A stretch of DNA of 64,000 nt from Aciditerrimonas ferrireducens (lineage in GTDB: Bacteria; Actinomycetota; Acidimicrobiia; Acidimicrobiales; UBA8190). This document shows, in pieces, positions 43,829 through 52,466 of this stretch. Made by a program: the position numbers and the translations under genes. The notes beneath the pieces are model-generated. The model was not told the origin of the DNA and made no database searches. It saw nothing but the letters and a program-made list of their open reading frames with translations. The first letter of the stretch is position 1. The number at the start of each line of letters is the position of its first letter. The DNA is taken from the NCBI RefSeq assembly GCF_023130475.1, contig NZ_JAKHEX010000004.1:1-64000 (forward strand). Direction: 5' to 3'.

Positions 43829-45013
43829 GTGCGACCGTTCCTCAGCCGCCTGTTCGTCGCGCTCGGCCTCGGTGGGATCAGCCTGGCCGCAGCCTGCGGC
43901 AGCAGCACCCCTGCCCACAACCACCGCGCTCCCCGCTCGAGCACCGACCGGGGCTCGGTGAGCGCCCGACCGGCAGCCGACCTCGTCTCGGGCCTGCCCT
44001 TCGCGTCCCCGAACGGCTATGCGGCCACCGCCCACCTCCAGCCCGGTCCGAACCTGCAGCCGGGGTCCGACCCGGCGGTGCTGCCGAGCGACGTGCTGAT
44101 CGCCGACCGGAACAACAACCGGCTGCTGATCGTGAACCCCCAAGGCACCATCGTGTGGCAGTTTCCCCAGCCGGGCGACCTCCTGCCCGGCCAGCAGTTC
44201 CTGGCCCCCGACGACGCGTTCTTCACCCCGAACGGCCGGGACATCATCGCCACCCAAGAAAGCCAGTTCGTCATCTCGGAGATCTCGGTGCGCCGGCACC
44301 GGATCGTGTGGCAGTACGGTCACCCCGGGGTGCCCGGATCGGCGCCGGACTACCTGGACAACCCCGACGACGCCATGATGCTGCCGAACGGCGACATCGT
44401 GACGGCCGACATCAAGAACTGCCGGATCCTGGTGCTGCGGCCCCCCTCGCACACGCCCCTCAAGATCATCGGCGAGACGACCCCCTACTGCTACCACCAG
44501 CCCCCCGCTCGGTGGGCCAGCCCGAACGGGGTGTTCCCGATGACGAACGGCCAGTGGCTGGTGACCGAGATCGACGGGGACTGGGTCGACGAGCTGAACC
44601 TGGCCACCGAGCAGATCGGCTTCTCGACCCACCCGCCGGGCTTCACCTACCCCTCGGACACGAACGAGGTCGCCCCGAACCTGTTCCTGAGCGCCGACTA
44701 CGCGAAACCGGGGGCGGTGGAGGAGTTCACCTCCAGTGGGCGCCTGGTCTGGCGCTACGCGCCGAGCGGGCCGGACGCGCTGAACCAGCCGTCACTGGCC
44801 CTGCCCTTGCCGAACGGGGACGTGCTGGTGAACGACGACTGGAACCACCGAGTGATCGTCATCGATCCGAAGACCAACCAGATCGTCTGGCAGTACGGCC
44901 ACACCGGCGTCCCGGGCTCGGCCCCCGGGTACCTGGACAAGCCCGACGGTGTCGACCTGGCCCCGCCCTACTCCCTGACCATCGTCCACGCCTCGACCAT
45001 GGGACTGCCCTGA
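43829..45013 (+). CDS. Beta-propeller lipoprotein
   Basis: 394 residues. A signal peptide with lipobox LAAAC (SRLFVALGLGGISLAAACGS) anchors it to the outer face of the membrane. The mature part has four or more blades of the type DVLIADRNNNRLLIVNPQGT ... IVWQF, DDAMMLPNGDIVTADIKNCR and NGDVLVNDDWNHRVIVIDPK, recalling NHL/arylsulfotransferase-like propellers. GTG 43829 with TAAAGT 8 nt upstream. The carboxypeptidase gene begins 2 nt after its stop, so they are co-transcribed. Ligand unknown. Confidence 0.82.
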   Translation: MRPFLSRLFVALGLGGISLAAACGSSTPAHNHRAPRSSTDRGSVSARPAADLVSGLPFASPNGYAATAHLQPGPNLQPGSDPAVLPSDVLIADRNNNRLLIVNPQGTIVWQFPQPGDLLPGQQFLAPDDAFFTPNGRDIIATQESQFVISEISVRRHRIVWQYGHPGVPGSAPDYLDNPDDAMMLPNGDIVTADIKNCRILVLRPPSHTPLKIIGETTPYCYHQPPARWASPNGVFPMTNGQWLVTEIDGDWVDELNLATEQIGFSTHPPGFTYPSDTNEVAPNLFLSADYAKPGAVEEFTSSGRLVWRYAPSGPDALNQPSLALPLPNGDVLVNDDWNHRVIVIDPKTNQIVWQYGHTGVPGSAPGYLDKPDGVDLAPPYSLTIVHASTMGLP

Positions 45014-45015
45014 CC

Positions 45016-46287
45016 ATGCTCGGATCCCCCTACGCCACCCGTCGTCGACGCCCCGGCCGGGGTCGCTCCTCGCGCTACGCCAGCCACCGGGCGCCCCGCC
45101 GACGCTTCGGCTCGCTGGTGCTGCTCGTCGTCGTGCTCTTCTTGCTCTACCTGGCGATCCAGGGGCTCCGGCCAGCGCCGAGCGCCTCGGCCCGCCTGAC
45201 GGCCAGCGTGCAGAAGGTGCCCGGTCACCTCTCCCTCCCCTGGCCCTCCCAGGGCGGCGCGGCCCTGGCCGTCGACGGGACCGGCTTCGTGGGGGTCGCT
45301 GGATCGGAGCAGCCCGCCCCGATCGCCTCCATCGCGAAGGTGATGACCTCGGTGGTGGTCCTCCACGACCACCCCCTCGGCGCCGGCCAGCCCGGTCCGA
45401 CGATCACGATCACCCCGCGGGACGTGGCCGAGTACCAGCAGGACGTGGCAACCCAGCAGTCGGTGCTGAAGGTCGCCGCCGGTGAGCAGCTGAGCGAGGT
45501 GCAGGCCCTCGAGGGACTGCTGATCCCCTCGGCGAACAACATCGCCCATGTCCTGGCCCGCTGGGACGCCGGGTCGACGTCGGCCTTCGTGGCGAAGATG
45601 AACGCCGAGGCGCAGGCCCTCGGTCTGCGCCACACCCACTTCGTCAGCCCCTCGGGCCTGAACCCTGGCACGGTCTCGACCCCGGCCGACCTGGTGCGGC
45701 TCGGCGAGGTGGCCATGGCCAACCCGGTGTTCGCCTCGATCGTGGCTATGCCCCAGGTGACCCTGCCCGTGGCTGGCACGGTCGAGAACTACGACTACGA
45801 CCTGGACCACCACGGCTTCATCGGCATCAAGACCGGCTCGGACAGCCAGGCCGGCGGCTGCTTCCTCTTCGACGCCGTGGTCTCCACCCCGGCCGGCCGA
45901 GAGCACGTGATCGGGGCGGTCCTCGGCCAGCAGACCCCGCCGATCATCGAGAGCGCGCTGAACGCCGCCACCGCCCTGGTCCAGGCGCTGCGACCCGAGC
46001 TGCGCTCGGTCACGTTGCTCCGAAGCGGCCAGGTAGTCGGGAGCATCGAGACCCCCTGGGGTGCGAGCAGCCCGGTGGTCATCGACCAGGGGGTCAACGT
46101 GGTGGGTTGGCCGGGCCTGCAGCCCCAGCTGCACTTCCAGCCGGCGCCGCTGGGCTCCTCGGTCCGGGCGGGCCAGCGGGTGGGGACGGTGGTGCTCGAC
46201 GCCGCCGGCCACACCTGGCGGCTCCCGGCCCTGGCCGAACGGGCCGTGGGCGGGCCGGGACTGGGCTTCCGGCTGACGAACCTCTGA
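45016..46287 (+). CDS. D-alanyl-D-alanine carboxypeptidase, S11 family
   Basis: 423 residues. An arginine-rich cytoplasmic tail, one transmembrane anchor (FGSLVLLVVVLFLLYLAI) and an exported penicillin-binding domain with the three active-site motifs SIAK (SxxK), SANN (SxN) and KTGS. A C-terminal beta-rich domain follows. Trims peptidoglycan stem peptides. Coupled to the propeller lipoprotein, 2 nt upstream. Confidence 0.93.
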   Translation: MLGSPYATRRRRPGRGRSSRYASHRAPRRRFGSLVLLVVVLFLLYLAIQGLRPAPSASARLTASVQKVPGHLSLPWPSQGGAALAVDGTGFVGVAGSEQPAPIASIAKVMTSVVVLHDHPLGAGQPGPTITITPRDVAEYQQDVATQQSVLKVAAGEQLSEVQALEGLLIPSANNIAHVLARWDAGSTSAFVAKMNAEAQALGLRHTHFVSPSGLNPGTVSTPADLVRLGEVAMANPVFASIVAMPQVTLPVAGTVENYDYDLDHHGFIGIKTGSDSQAGGCFLFDAVVSTPAGREHVIGAVLGQQTPPIIESALNAATALVQALRPELRSVTLLRSGQVVGSIETPWGASSPVVIDQGVNVVGWPGLQPQLHFQPAPLGSSVRAGQRVGTVVLDAAGHTWRLPALAERAVGGPGLGFRLTNL

Positions 46288-46317
46288 GGCGGGTCCGGGC
46301 GGCCGAGCCCGACACCA

Positions 46318-46362
46318 GGGCCCCGAGGGGACACCCCGCGCCCGGGGTCCGCTCCGGGGCCC
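46318..46362 (+). terminator. Possible terminator hairpin after the carboxypeptidase gene
   Basis: GGGCCCCG (46318-46325) and CGGGGCCC (46355-46362) form an 8-bp stem with additional GGGG/CCCC pairing inside, 30 nt after the stop. There is no T-tract, as usual in such GC-rich genomes, so it is a weak call. Confidence 0.35.
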
Positions 46363-46546
46363 CGTGGTCGTTGCCCGCTTGCGGAATACCGTTCGGCGTC
46401 CCAGCGTTTGTACAGGTGAGCGGTCCGGAGGGCCCCGGTGCGGGCTCCTAGTCGAGTGAGCGCCGCCGGTGCCCCCCGAGTCGCAGCGGGTAGTGCAGGA
46501 GCGTGCTGCCCGCCCGCGGCGGACGGGCAGCGGAAGGGAGGTGGCG

Positions 46547-46888
46547 ATGCACTTCTTCGCCGTGTTCCTGTTCTTCGCCTTCGGCGTGATGGGCCTCACG
46601 ATGCTCGGTGAGCGCCTCTACCGGAGGCTCCGGGAGGGCCGAGCGTTCGTGTCGCTCGCCTGGGGTGTGGCACTGGCCTGGCTGGCCAACCTGAGCATGT
46701 GGACCGGCTGGCATGTGGGCGACCTGCGCTACGGTTGGGTCGGCACGACCCTGACCGGCCTGGCCCTGGGCGGGAGCGCCCTGCTGCTCCACGCCATCCT
46801 GGGGTTCTTCGCCGGCCTGCACCGGAAGTTCGACGACCAGGCCGAGCAGCTGGAGCGGGGCGAGGCGGAGATCCGGCGGATCGCCTGA
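46547..46888 (+). CDS. Small membrane protein
   Basis: 113 residues with three hydrophobic segments (MHFFAVFLFFAFGVMGLTML, AWGVALAWLANLSMWTGWHV and TTLTGLALGGSALLLHAILG) and a charged C-terminal helix. ATG 46547 is supported by GGAAGGGAGGTGGCG. The gap 46288-46546 upstream holds the hairpin noted above and no gene I can support. No family recognised. Confidence 0.7.
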   Translation: MHFFAVFLFFAFGVMGLTMLGERLYRRLREGRAFVSLAWGVALAWLANLSMWTGWHVGDLRYGWVGTTLTGLALGGSALLLHAILGFFAGLHRKFDDQAEQLERGEAEIRRIA

Positions 46889-46944
46889 GCACCGGCAAAG
46901 AGCTCGTCGGTGCCCAGCCGCCGATGCTCGTCGGCTCCGTGCTT

Positions 46945-46975
46945 CGGCGCCCGGGACCGAGGGTCCCGGGCGCCG
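46945..46975. terminator. Perfect 14-bp inverted repeat
   Basis: CGGCGCCCGGGACC (46945-46958) and its exact complement GGTCCCGGGCGCCG (46962-46975) are separated by the 3-nt loop GAG. It lies 57 nt after the small membrane protein gene and 130 nt before the histidine phosphatase gene. Most likely an intrinsic terminator without a T-tract. Confidence 0.6.
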
Positions 46976-47105
46976 GCGCGTGGCGGGAAGGGCAGCTCGA
47001 CGGTCCCGCCGACGTCTGTCGCCTGGCGCCGACTCGGCGCGAGCGGCGAGCCCGACCAGGACCCGGGTTTGCCTGGCCAGGTACTGCGCTGGGTACCGTG
47101 CCGCC

Positions 47106-47726
47106 ATGGCTGAGGGCACCAGACGAGCCTACGGACCGGCGGGCGACGTCACCGTGCTGCTCTGTCGCCACGGTCGGACGGCCCTGAACGCCAGAGGGGT
47201 CCTCCGGGGACGTCTGGACCCGCCGTTGGACGAGGCCGGTCACGCGGAAGTCGAGGCCCTGGCGAAGGCGTTGGTGCCGTGGCGGCCCGGTCGAATCCTG
47301 GCCAGCCCCCGGCGACGAGCCCTGCAGACCGCCCAGGCAGTGGCCTCGGTGGTGGGCCTCGCCGTGGAGGTCGACCCGCGGCTGGACGATCGGGACTACG
47401 GCGAGTGGGCAGGCCTGGCGGCTGCCGACCTCGAAGCGCGGTTCGGGTCGGTCGGCGCTGCGCCCGGCGTGGAGAGCGAGGAGGCCGTCGTCGCTCGGGC
47501 GAGGCGGGCCCTGGTCGAGGCCGCGACCGAGGCGGCCGGCACCACGGTGGTGCTGGTGGCGCACGAGGTCGTGAACCGCCTGCTGCTGTGCTCCCTCGAT
47601 CCCACCCTGGGTGACCCAGCCCACCTCCCCCAGCCGACCGGCTGTTTCAACGTCGTCGAGTGGGCGGGTGGGCGCTGGCGGGTCGACGTGGTGGGTCGGG
47701 TGCCGACGGGGCACCGAGCGACCTGA
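47106..47726 (+). CDS. Histidine phosphatase (phosphoglycerate-mutase-like)
   Basis: 206 residues. The RHG motif LLCRHGRTALNARGVLRGRL starts the domain; the second histidine is in VVLVAHEVVNRLLL. This is the branch-1 family covering broad phosphatases such as CobC/GpmB relatives; substrate unknown. ATG 47106 with TACCGT (47094-47099) 6 nt upstream, leaderless. Confidence 0.92.
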   Translation: MAEGTRRAYGPAGDVTVLLCRHGRTALNARGVLRGRLDPPLDEAGHAEVEALAKALVPWRPGRILASPRRRALQTAQAVASVVGLAVEVDPRLDDRDYGEWAGLAAADLEARFGSVGAAPGVESEEAVVARARRALVEAATEAAGTTVVLVAHEVVNRLLLCSLDPTLGDPAHLPQPTGCFNVVEWAGGRWRVDVVGRVPTGHRAT

Positions 47727-47903
47727 GCTTGCGGGCCGCAGGAGGCGACCCGCTCGATTCCCCGCGGGACCGGCGCCCACGGGCTACCATGGAGAACGCC
47801 GGATGAGGCTCCGGTGGCAGCCGGCCCTCGGCGCCGAACCGCCCAACCGGGCTGATGGCCTCTACTCCAGACGTCGGTCGTGTGGAGGAGGGGTCGGGAG
47901 CCA

Positions 47904-48860
47904 GTGGCGCTGAGCCCGGTGGTGATCCAGGCAGCCCAGGTCCTCACGGTAGCGGTGTTCGCGCCGTTCGTGAGCGGTGTCCTGGCGAAGATCGAAGCCC
48001 TGGGCCAGGGCCGTCGTGGTCCCCGCGTTCTCCAGCCCTATTACGACCTCGTGAAGCTGCTCCGCAAGGAAATCCTTGTACCGGAGCCCGCCAGCTGGGT
48101 CTTCCTGGTCGCCCCAGCCTTGGCCGTTGCGTGCTTCCTCACCGTTCCGATCCTGATCCCCGTCCTGACGAGCTATCCGTTGCCCCTTGGCATCATGGGA
48201 GACATCCTTGCCGGCGGCTTCGTCCTCTCCCTCGGCGGCTTCGCCCTGGCACTGGGGTCGGCCGAAACCGGCAGCCCCTACCCGCAGCTGGGTTCGAGTC
48301 GGGCTATGACCTTCGGTGCCTTGATCGAGCCCGCGATCCTCTTCGTCACCTTCACCGTTGCCCTGACGACCGGTACCGATCTCCCCTACGCCGAAGGAGA
48401 CGCCGTCCGGGCCAGCCTCGCCCAGGCCCTCAGTCCTGCTCATGTCCTCGTCATGGTGGCCTTCTTTCTCGTCGTCTTGAACGACACAGGACGGATTCCG
48501 GTCGAGACCCATGCGAGCACCCTGGAGCTGGGCATGATCGACGAGGCTCGCACCATGGAGTGGTCTGGACCCTTACTGGCCCTGGTGCGCTTCGGCTCGA
48601 TGGTGAAGCAGTTCGTGCTCTACGTCATCCTCATCGACGTCTTCACCGCACCCTGGGGCTTGGCGGGGAGCAGGTCGCCAGGGGCGATCGGGCTCGCGGT
48701 GGTTGCCCTGATCGGCAAGGCCCTGGCAGTGGGCACGGTCTTCACGCTCATCGACAACAGCTTCTCGAAGCTCCGGCTCTTCAAGCTGACGGAGTTCATG
48801 GCTGCGGTATTCCTCCTCGCGGTGCTCGCTGTCATGGTCGATCTGGCAGGTCTCGGATGA
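47904..48860 (+). CDS. Hydrogenase-4-like membrane subunit HyfC/HycD (NuoH family)
   Basis: 318 residues, eight hydrophobic segments. Joins the soluble arm to the membrane arm of complex-I-like enzymes. GPRVLQPYYDLVKLLRKEIL and RIPVETHASTLELGMIDEAR are the HycD/NuoH signatures (quinone-site-equivalent loop). First gene of a seven-gene operon. GTG 47904 follows GGGAG; TACCAT near 47785 is a possible -10 with a leader of about 110 nt. Stop overlaps the next start (ATGA). Codon use has more T-ending codons than the flanking genes. Confidence 0.92.
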   Translation: MALSPVVIQAAQVLTVAVFAPFVSGVLAKIEALGQGRRGPRVLQPYYDLVKLLRKEILVPEPASWVFLVAPALAVACFLTVPILIPVLTSYPLPLGIMGDILAGGFVLSLGGFALALGSAETGSPYPQLGSSRAMTFGALIEPAILFVTFTVALTTGTDLPYAEGDAVRASLAQALSPAHVLVMVAFFLVVLNDTGRIPVETHASTLELGMIDEARTMEWSGPLLALVRFGSMVKQFVLYVILIDVFTAPWGLAGSRSPGAIGLAVVALIGKALAVGTVFTLIDNSFSKLRLFKLTEFMAAVFLLAVLAVMVDLAGLG

Positions 48861-49543
48861 GCCCGGGGGTGCTGGCGGCCGAGTCGGGAGTCGGCTCGTT
48901 CCAGTCGTTCTCCGTTGCGTTGACGGTTGCGGTGCTGCTTTGCGAGTTCGCCATGCTCCGAGCTCCCCTCTCGCGCTCCCAGGTCCGCATCTACGCCGTG
49001 CAGTCCCTCCTGGTGAGCGGCCTGGCCGCCGACGTCGCGATTGCTCGCCACATACCCGACCTCTTCGCCATCGTCGGCCTTTCCTTGGTCCTCAAGGTCG
49101 TCGTCATCCCACTGATCGTGCTGCGCCTGATCTCCGAGGCCGTTGTCGATCTCGTTCCGAGCCACCGACTGGGTGTTGCCACCATGGTCCTGCTGGGTCT
49201 TGTGGCCGCAGGCATCGGCCTGTTCGTCGTCGGGGCTGTCCACGTTCATTCTCGAACGCTGCCGACGGCATCGTTCGGGCTGTCGGCATCGGCCGTCCTG
49301 GTGGCCTTCCTGCTCGTCGTCTTGCGGGCCGACGTGGTCTCGCAAGCCGTCGGCTTCTTCGCCCTCGAGAACGCGATCTCGGTGGCGAGCCTGGTCGTGG
49401 CAGCCGGCCTCCCCCTGATCGTCGAGGTCGCGTTCTTCTTCGATCTGCTGGTCGCTGTCGTCGTCTTCGGGGTCCTCATGCGAGTCCACCACCGTCGCAC
49501 CGGAACCCTGTCGACGTCCGCGCTGGACGAACTGCGAGGCTGA
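48857..49543 (+). CDS. Hydrogenase-4-like membrane subunit HyfE
   Basis: 228 residues, about seven hydrophobic segments. LLCEFAMLRAPLSRSQVRIYAVQSL and LKVVVIPLIVLRL match HyfE/HycP-type subunits, the NuoK-like antiporter-associated piece. ATG 48857 overlaps the HyfC stop by 4 nt; two bases separate its stop from HyfF. Confidence 0.85.
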   Translation: MSPGVLAAESGVGSFQSFSVALTVAVLLCEFAMLRAPLSRSQVRIYAVQSLLVSGLAADVAIARHIPDLFAIVGLSLVLKVVVIPLIVLRLISEAVVDLVPSHRLGVATMVLLGLVAAGIGLFVVGAVHVHSRTLPTASFGLSASAVLVAFLLVVLRADVVSQAVGFFALENAISVASLVVAAGLPLIVEVAFFFDLLVAVVVFGVLMRVHHRRTGTLSTSALDELRG

Positions 49544-49545
49544 CC

Positions 49546-51006
49546 GTGGCCTATGCCTTGCTGGCCCTGCTCGTCGCCCCGGCCCTCGCCGCCGTGGTCT
49601 CGGTGTTCCTGCCGCGCTGGGCAGTGGAGGCCCTGGCCGTGGTGGTTGGCGGGGGCAGCTTCGCGGTCGCCATCATCCTGGTGGGCAACCCTCGGGTCGA
49701 TGCCCTCAACGGCTGGCTCTCGGTGGACGCCTTGGCCGTGGTCTTCCTGCTCGCAGTGAGCTTCCTCTACTTCCTCACCATGGTCTTCACCATCGGTTAC
49801 CTGCGGGCCGAGGACCAGTCCACCGAGACCTGGCGGCGGGGTCGGCTGCTGTTCGTCGGTCTCCACTTGTTCTGTTGGGCCATGCTTGTCGCGCCACTCA
49901 TGAGCAGTCTGGCCCTGCTCTGGGTGGCCATCGAAGTCACGACCGTCGTCTCGGCTCTGCTCGTGGCTCTCGACGGGACCAAGCGCGCCTCAGAGGCGGC
50001 GTGGAAGTACGTCCTGATCGCCTCGATGGGCTTGGGGATCGCCTTGCTCGGCACCGTTGTCCTCTACTACGCGGGGAGCGCTGTCCTCGGAACGCACTAC
50101 GACCTCTTCTTCACGCAGGTCCTGCGGGCCGCCCACCGCCTTCCGCCGCAGGTCGTCCGGCTGGCTGACGTTCTGGCCGTGGTCGGCTTCGGCACCAAGG
50201 TCGGTTGGGTGCCGATGCACACCTGGCTCCCCGACGCCCACAGCGAGGCGCCCACCCCGGTCTCGACGCTGTTGTCCGGAGCGCTCCTCGCGGTCAGCTT
50301 CTACGCTGTTCTGCGCTACTTCGAGATCACCGAGCGCGCTGTCGGAGCGGGCTTCCCCCGTGCGGTCCTCCTCGGCTTCGGCCTCGCCTCGCTTCTGCTC
50401 GCCGCGTTGAGCGTGGCCGGCCAACGAGACGTCAAGCGTCTGCTGGCCTACTCCAGCATCGAGCACATGGGCATCTTGGCAGTCGGGATGAGCTTCGGTG
50501 CGACGGTCGCAGTGGCCGGCGTCCTCCTCCAGGTCCTTGGGCACGCCGCTGCCAAGGGCACGTCGTTCTTCGGGGCCGGCACCCTCCTGCGACGATTCGG
50601 GACCAAGGACCTCGGCCGGATCAAGGGCGCGATCAGCCTGCTGCCCCGAAGCGGCCCCATGCTGGTCCTGGCTCTCCTCGGCCTCTCCGGGCTCCCACCG
50701 TTCGGCATCTTCCGCAGCGAGCTCATGATCGTCGAAGGCGGCCTCCTGGACCCCGACGGCTCCGCCGTGGTGGTCGTGGTCGTCCTGGTCCTGCTCGCCT
50801 TCGCCGGGCTGCTCTGGACGACCGGGCGGGCCTTGCTCTCCCCGGCCGCCAGGCCGCGACCGGCCAGAGCATCCGAACCGAGTCGATGGATGGCTGGCGC
50901 CATGTTCCTCGGGTTGGTCGGTCTGGCCGTCCTCGGCGTGCACCCCCCGGAACAGTTGCTCGTGCTCTTGGACCACGCAGCGCGACAGCTCGGAGCGGGT
51001 CGATGA
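49546..51006 (+). CDS. Hydrogenase-4-like ion-pumping subunit HyfF (NuoL/M/N family)
   Basis: 486 residues, about 13 hydrophobic segments. Conserved lysines and glutamate of the antiporter-like family are present in LLWVAIEVTTVVSALLVAL, WKYVLIASMGLGIALLGT and GFGTKVGWVPMHTWLPDAHS followed by EAPTPVSTLLSG. This subunit probably translocates protons or sodium. Stop overlaps the next start (ATGA). Confidence 0.93.
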   Translation: MAYALLALLVAPALAAVVSVFLPRWAVEALAVVVGGGSFAVAIILVGNPRVDALNGWLSVDALAVVFLLAVSFLYFLTMVFTIGYLRAEDQSTETWRRGRLLFVGLHLFCWAMLVAPLMSSLALLWVAIEVTTVVSALLVALDGTKRASEAAWKYVLIASMGLGIALLGTVVLYYAGSAVLGTHYDLFFTQVLRAAHRLPPQVVRLADVLAVVGFGTKVGWVPMHTWLPDAHSEAPTPVSTLLSGALLAVSFYAVLRYFEITERAVGAGFPRAVLLGFGLASLLLAALSVAGQRDVKRLLAYSSIEHMGILAVGMSFGATVAVAGVLLQVLGHAAAKGTSFFGAGTLLRRFGTKDLGRIKGAISLLPRSGPMLVLALLGLSGLPPFGIFRSELMIVEGGLLDPDGSAVVVVVVLVLLAFAGLLWTTGRALLSPAARPRPARASEPSRWMAGAMFLGLVGLAVLGVHPPEQLLVLLDHAARQLGAGR

Positions 51007-52466
51007 TCGGTTGGGAGGAAGGGACGCTCGGCGAGCAGGTCGAGTACGTCGAGCCGGCTGTCTTCGCTGACGCGATCGCCGAGGCGGTCGAGGAAAGCGG
51101 AAGCCTGGCTGGGCTCTTCTTCTTCGGTGATGCCGACGGGCAGGTCGAGCTCCGAGCTGTGCTCGCCGACGGGGGCGACCTCCGACAGCTCGTCGCCGTC
51201 CTCCCACCAACCAGTCGGCGCTACCCGGCCGTGGGTCGGCTGGTCGAAGCCGCGGTTCGCTACGAACGCCTGGCCACAGAGCGATTCGGCATCGAGCCCG
51301 AGGGCCTGCCGCCCCAACGGCCTCTCGCGAGGCCGACCCTGCGGGATGGGGAGCGCCGTTCGGCTCCGGTGCCCGGCCTGTTCGCGCTTCCCTATGGGCC
51401 CGTTCGCTCCGGGGTGTTCGAGTCCGTGGAGTGGGTGCTCTCGACCCGGGGCGAGGAGATCCTTGGGTTGTTCCCCGAGGTACGGCCCAAGCGCCGGGGA
51501 ATCGAGCAGGCCTTTGAGGGTCGGAGCCCGGAGGAGGCAGTAGTGGTCGCGGAGCGGGTCGAGGGCACGGCGTGCATCGCCGAGGCCCTGGCCATGGCAG
51601 GGGCGCTCGAACGGCTGAGCGGGATAGAGGTGCCCCGTCCAGCCGCGCTGGCGCGGCTCGTGCATGCGGAACTTGAGCGGATCGCCACCCACCTTTCCTC
51701 GATGGTTCGGCACTGCGAGGGCGCAGGGCAGGCGGTGGCCCAAGCCCGCCTGGCCACCCACCGGGAGACGGTGCTCCGCCTCCGGGCCGCCCTCTGCGGT
51801 CACCGTTTCGGTCGGGGCGTCGTGGTGCCCGGTGGGGTCACCGGCCCGCCCATGGCGTCGCCGCGCGACGTTCAGAAGACACTCGAGCGTCTCGAGGACG
51901 CCCTCTCGGCCGATCTCGACCTGCTCATGACGACGCCCTCGTTCCTGGACCGGCTGCGAGGCACGGGGCTTCTCCATCTCGATGAGGTTGTCACGCTCGG
52001 TGCGTTGGGCCCGGTCGCCCGAGGCTCCGGTGTGAGCGATGACGTGCGGCACAATCGACCGACGAAGTGCTACGAGGAGCTGGGATTCAGGCCCGCGGTC
52101 GCCAGCGAGGGTGACGCCCTGGCCCGACAGCAGGTGCGGGTCGAGGAGGTCCGCGAGAGCTTCCGGTTGCTTCGCGCCGTCCTGGCGGAACTGGCCGACG
52201 GATCGGGGTGGCAGTGGGCGACCCGACCCTGGCGGGTCCCGCTGTCGCCGAGGGACGGGACAGCGCTGGGGTGGGCCGAGTCGCCCCAGGGGGAAGTCCT
52301 GACCATGGTCGAGGTCCAAGGCGGCCGGGTACGGCGGGCCGCTCCCCGACCGGCGTCCTTCCACAACGTCGACCTGTTCCCCGCGGCATTCAAGGGCGAC
52401 ATCTTCACCGACTTCGTCTTCATCGAGGCCAGTTTCGGCCTCAGCATCGCAGGAGCTGCTGGCTGA
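51003..52466 (+). CDS. Hydrogenase-4-like large subunit HyfG/HycE, lacking the NiFe ligands
   Basis: 487 residues. NuoC-like N-terminal third (about 1-110), then a NuoD/[NiFe]-hydrogenase large-subunit fold (YGPVRSGVFESVEWVLSTRG, RRGIEQAFEGRSPEEAVVVA, HAELERIATHLSSM). In hydrogenases the next motif is RVCGIC; here it is RVEGTAC (185-191), so both cysteines are replaced. The C-terminal DPCxxC is also gone (ends FVFIEASFGLSIAGAAG). It cannot hold a Ni-Fe centre and belongs with the Ehr complexes, as in M. tuberculosis Rv0087. ATG overlaps the HyfF stop; its own TGA shares one base with the next ATG. Confidence 0.92.
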   Translation: MIGWEEGTLGEQVEYVEPAVFADAIAEAVEESGSLAGLFFFGDADGQVELRAVLADGGDLRQLVAVLPPTSRRYPAVGRLVEAAVRYERLATERFGIEPEGLPPQRPLARPTLRDGERRSAPVPGLFALPYGPVRSGVFESVEWVLSTRGEEILGLFPEVRPKRRGIEQAFEGRSPEEAVVVAERVEGTACIAEALAMAGALERLSGIEVPRPAALARLVHAELERIATHLSSMVRHCEGAGQAVAQARLATHRETVLRLRAALCGHRFGRGVVVPGGVTGPPMASPRDVQKTLERLEDALSADLDLLMTTPSFLDRLRGTGLLHLDEVVTLGALGPVARGSGVSDDVRHNRPTKCYEELGFRPAVASEGDALARQQVRVEEVRESFRLLRAVLAELADGSGWQWATRPWRVPLSPRDGTALGWAESPQGEVLTMVEVQGGRVRRAAPRPASFHNVDLFPAAFKGDIFTDFVFIEASFGLSIAGAAG

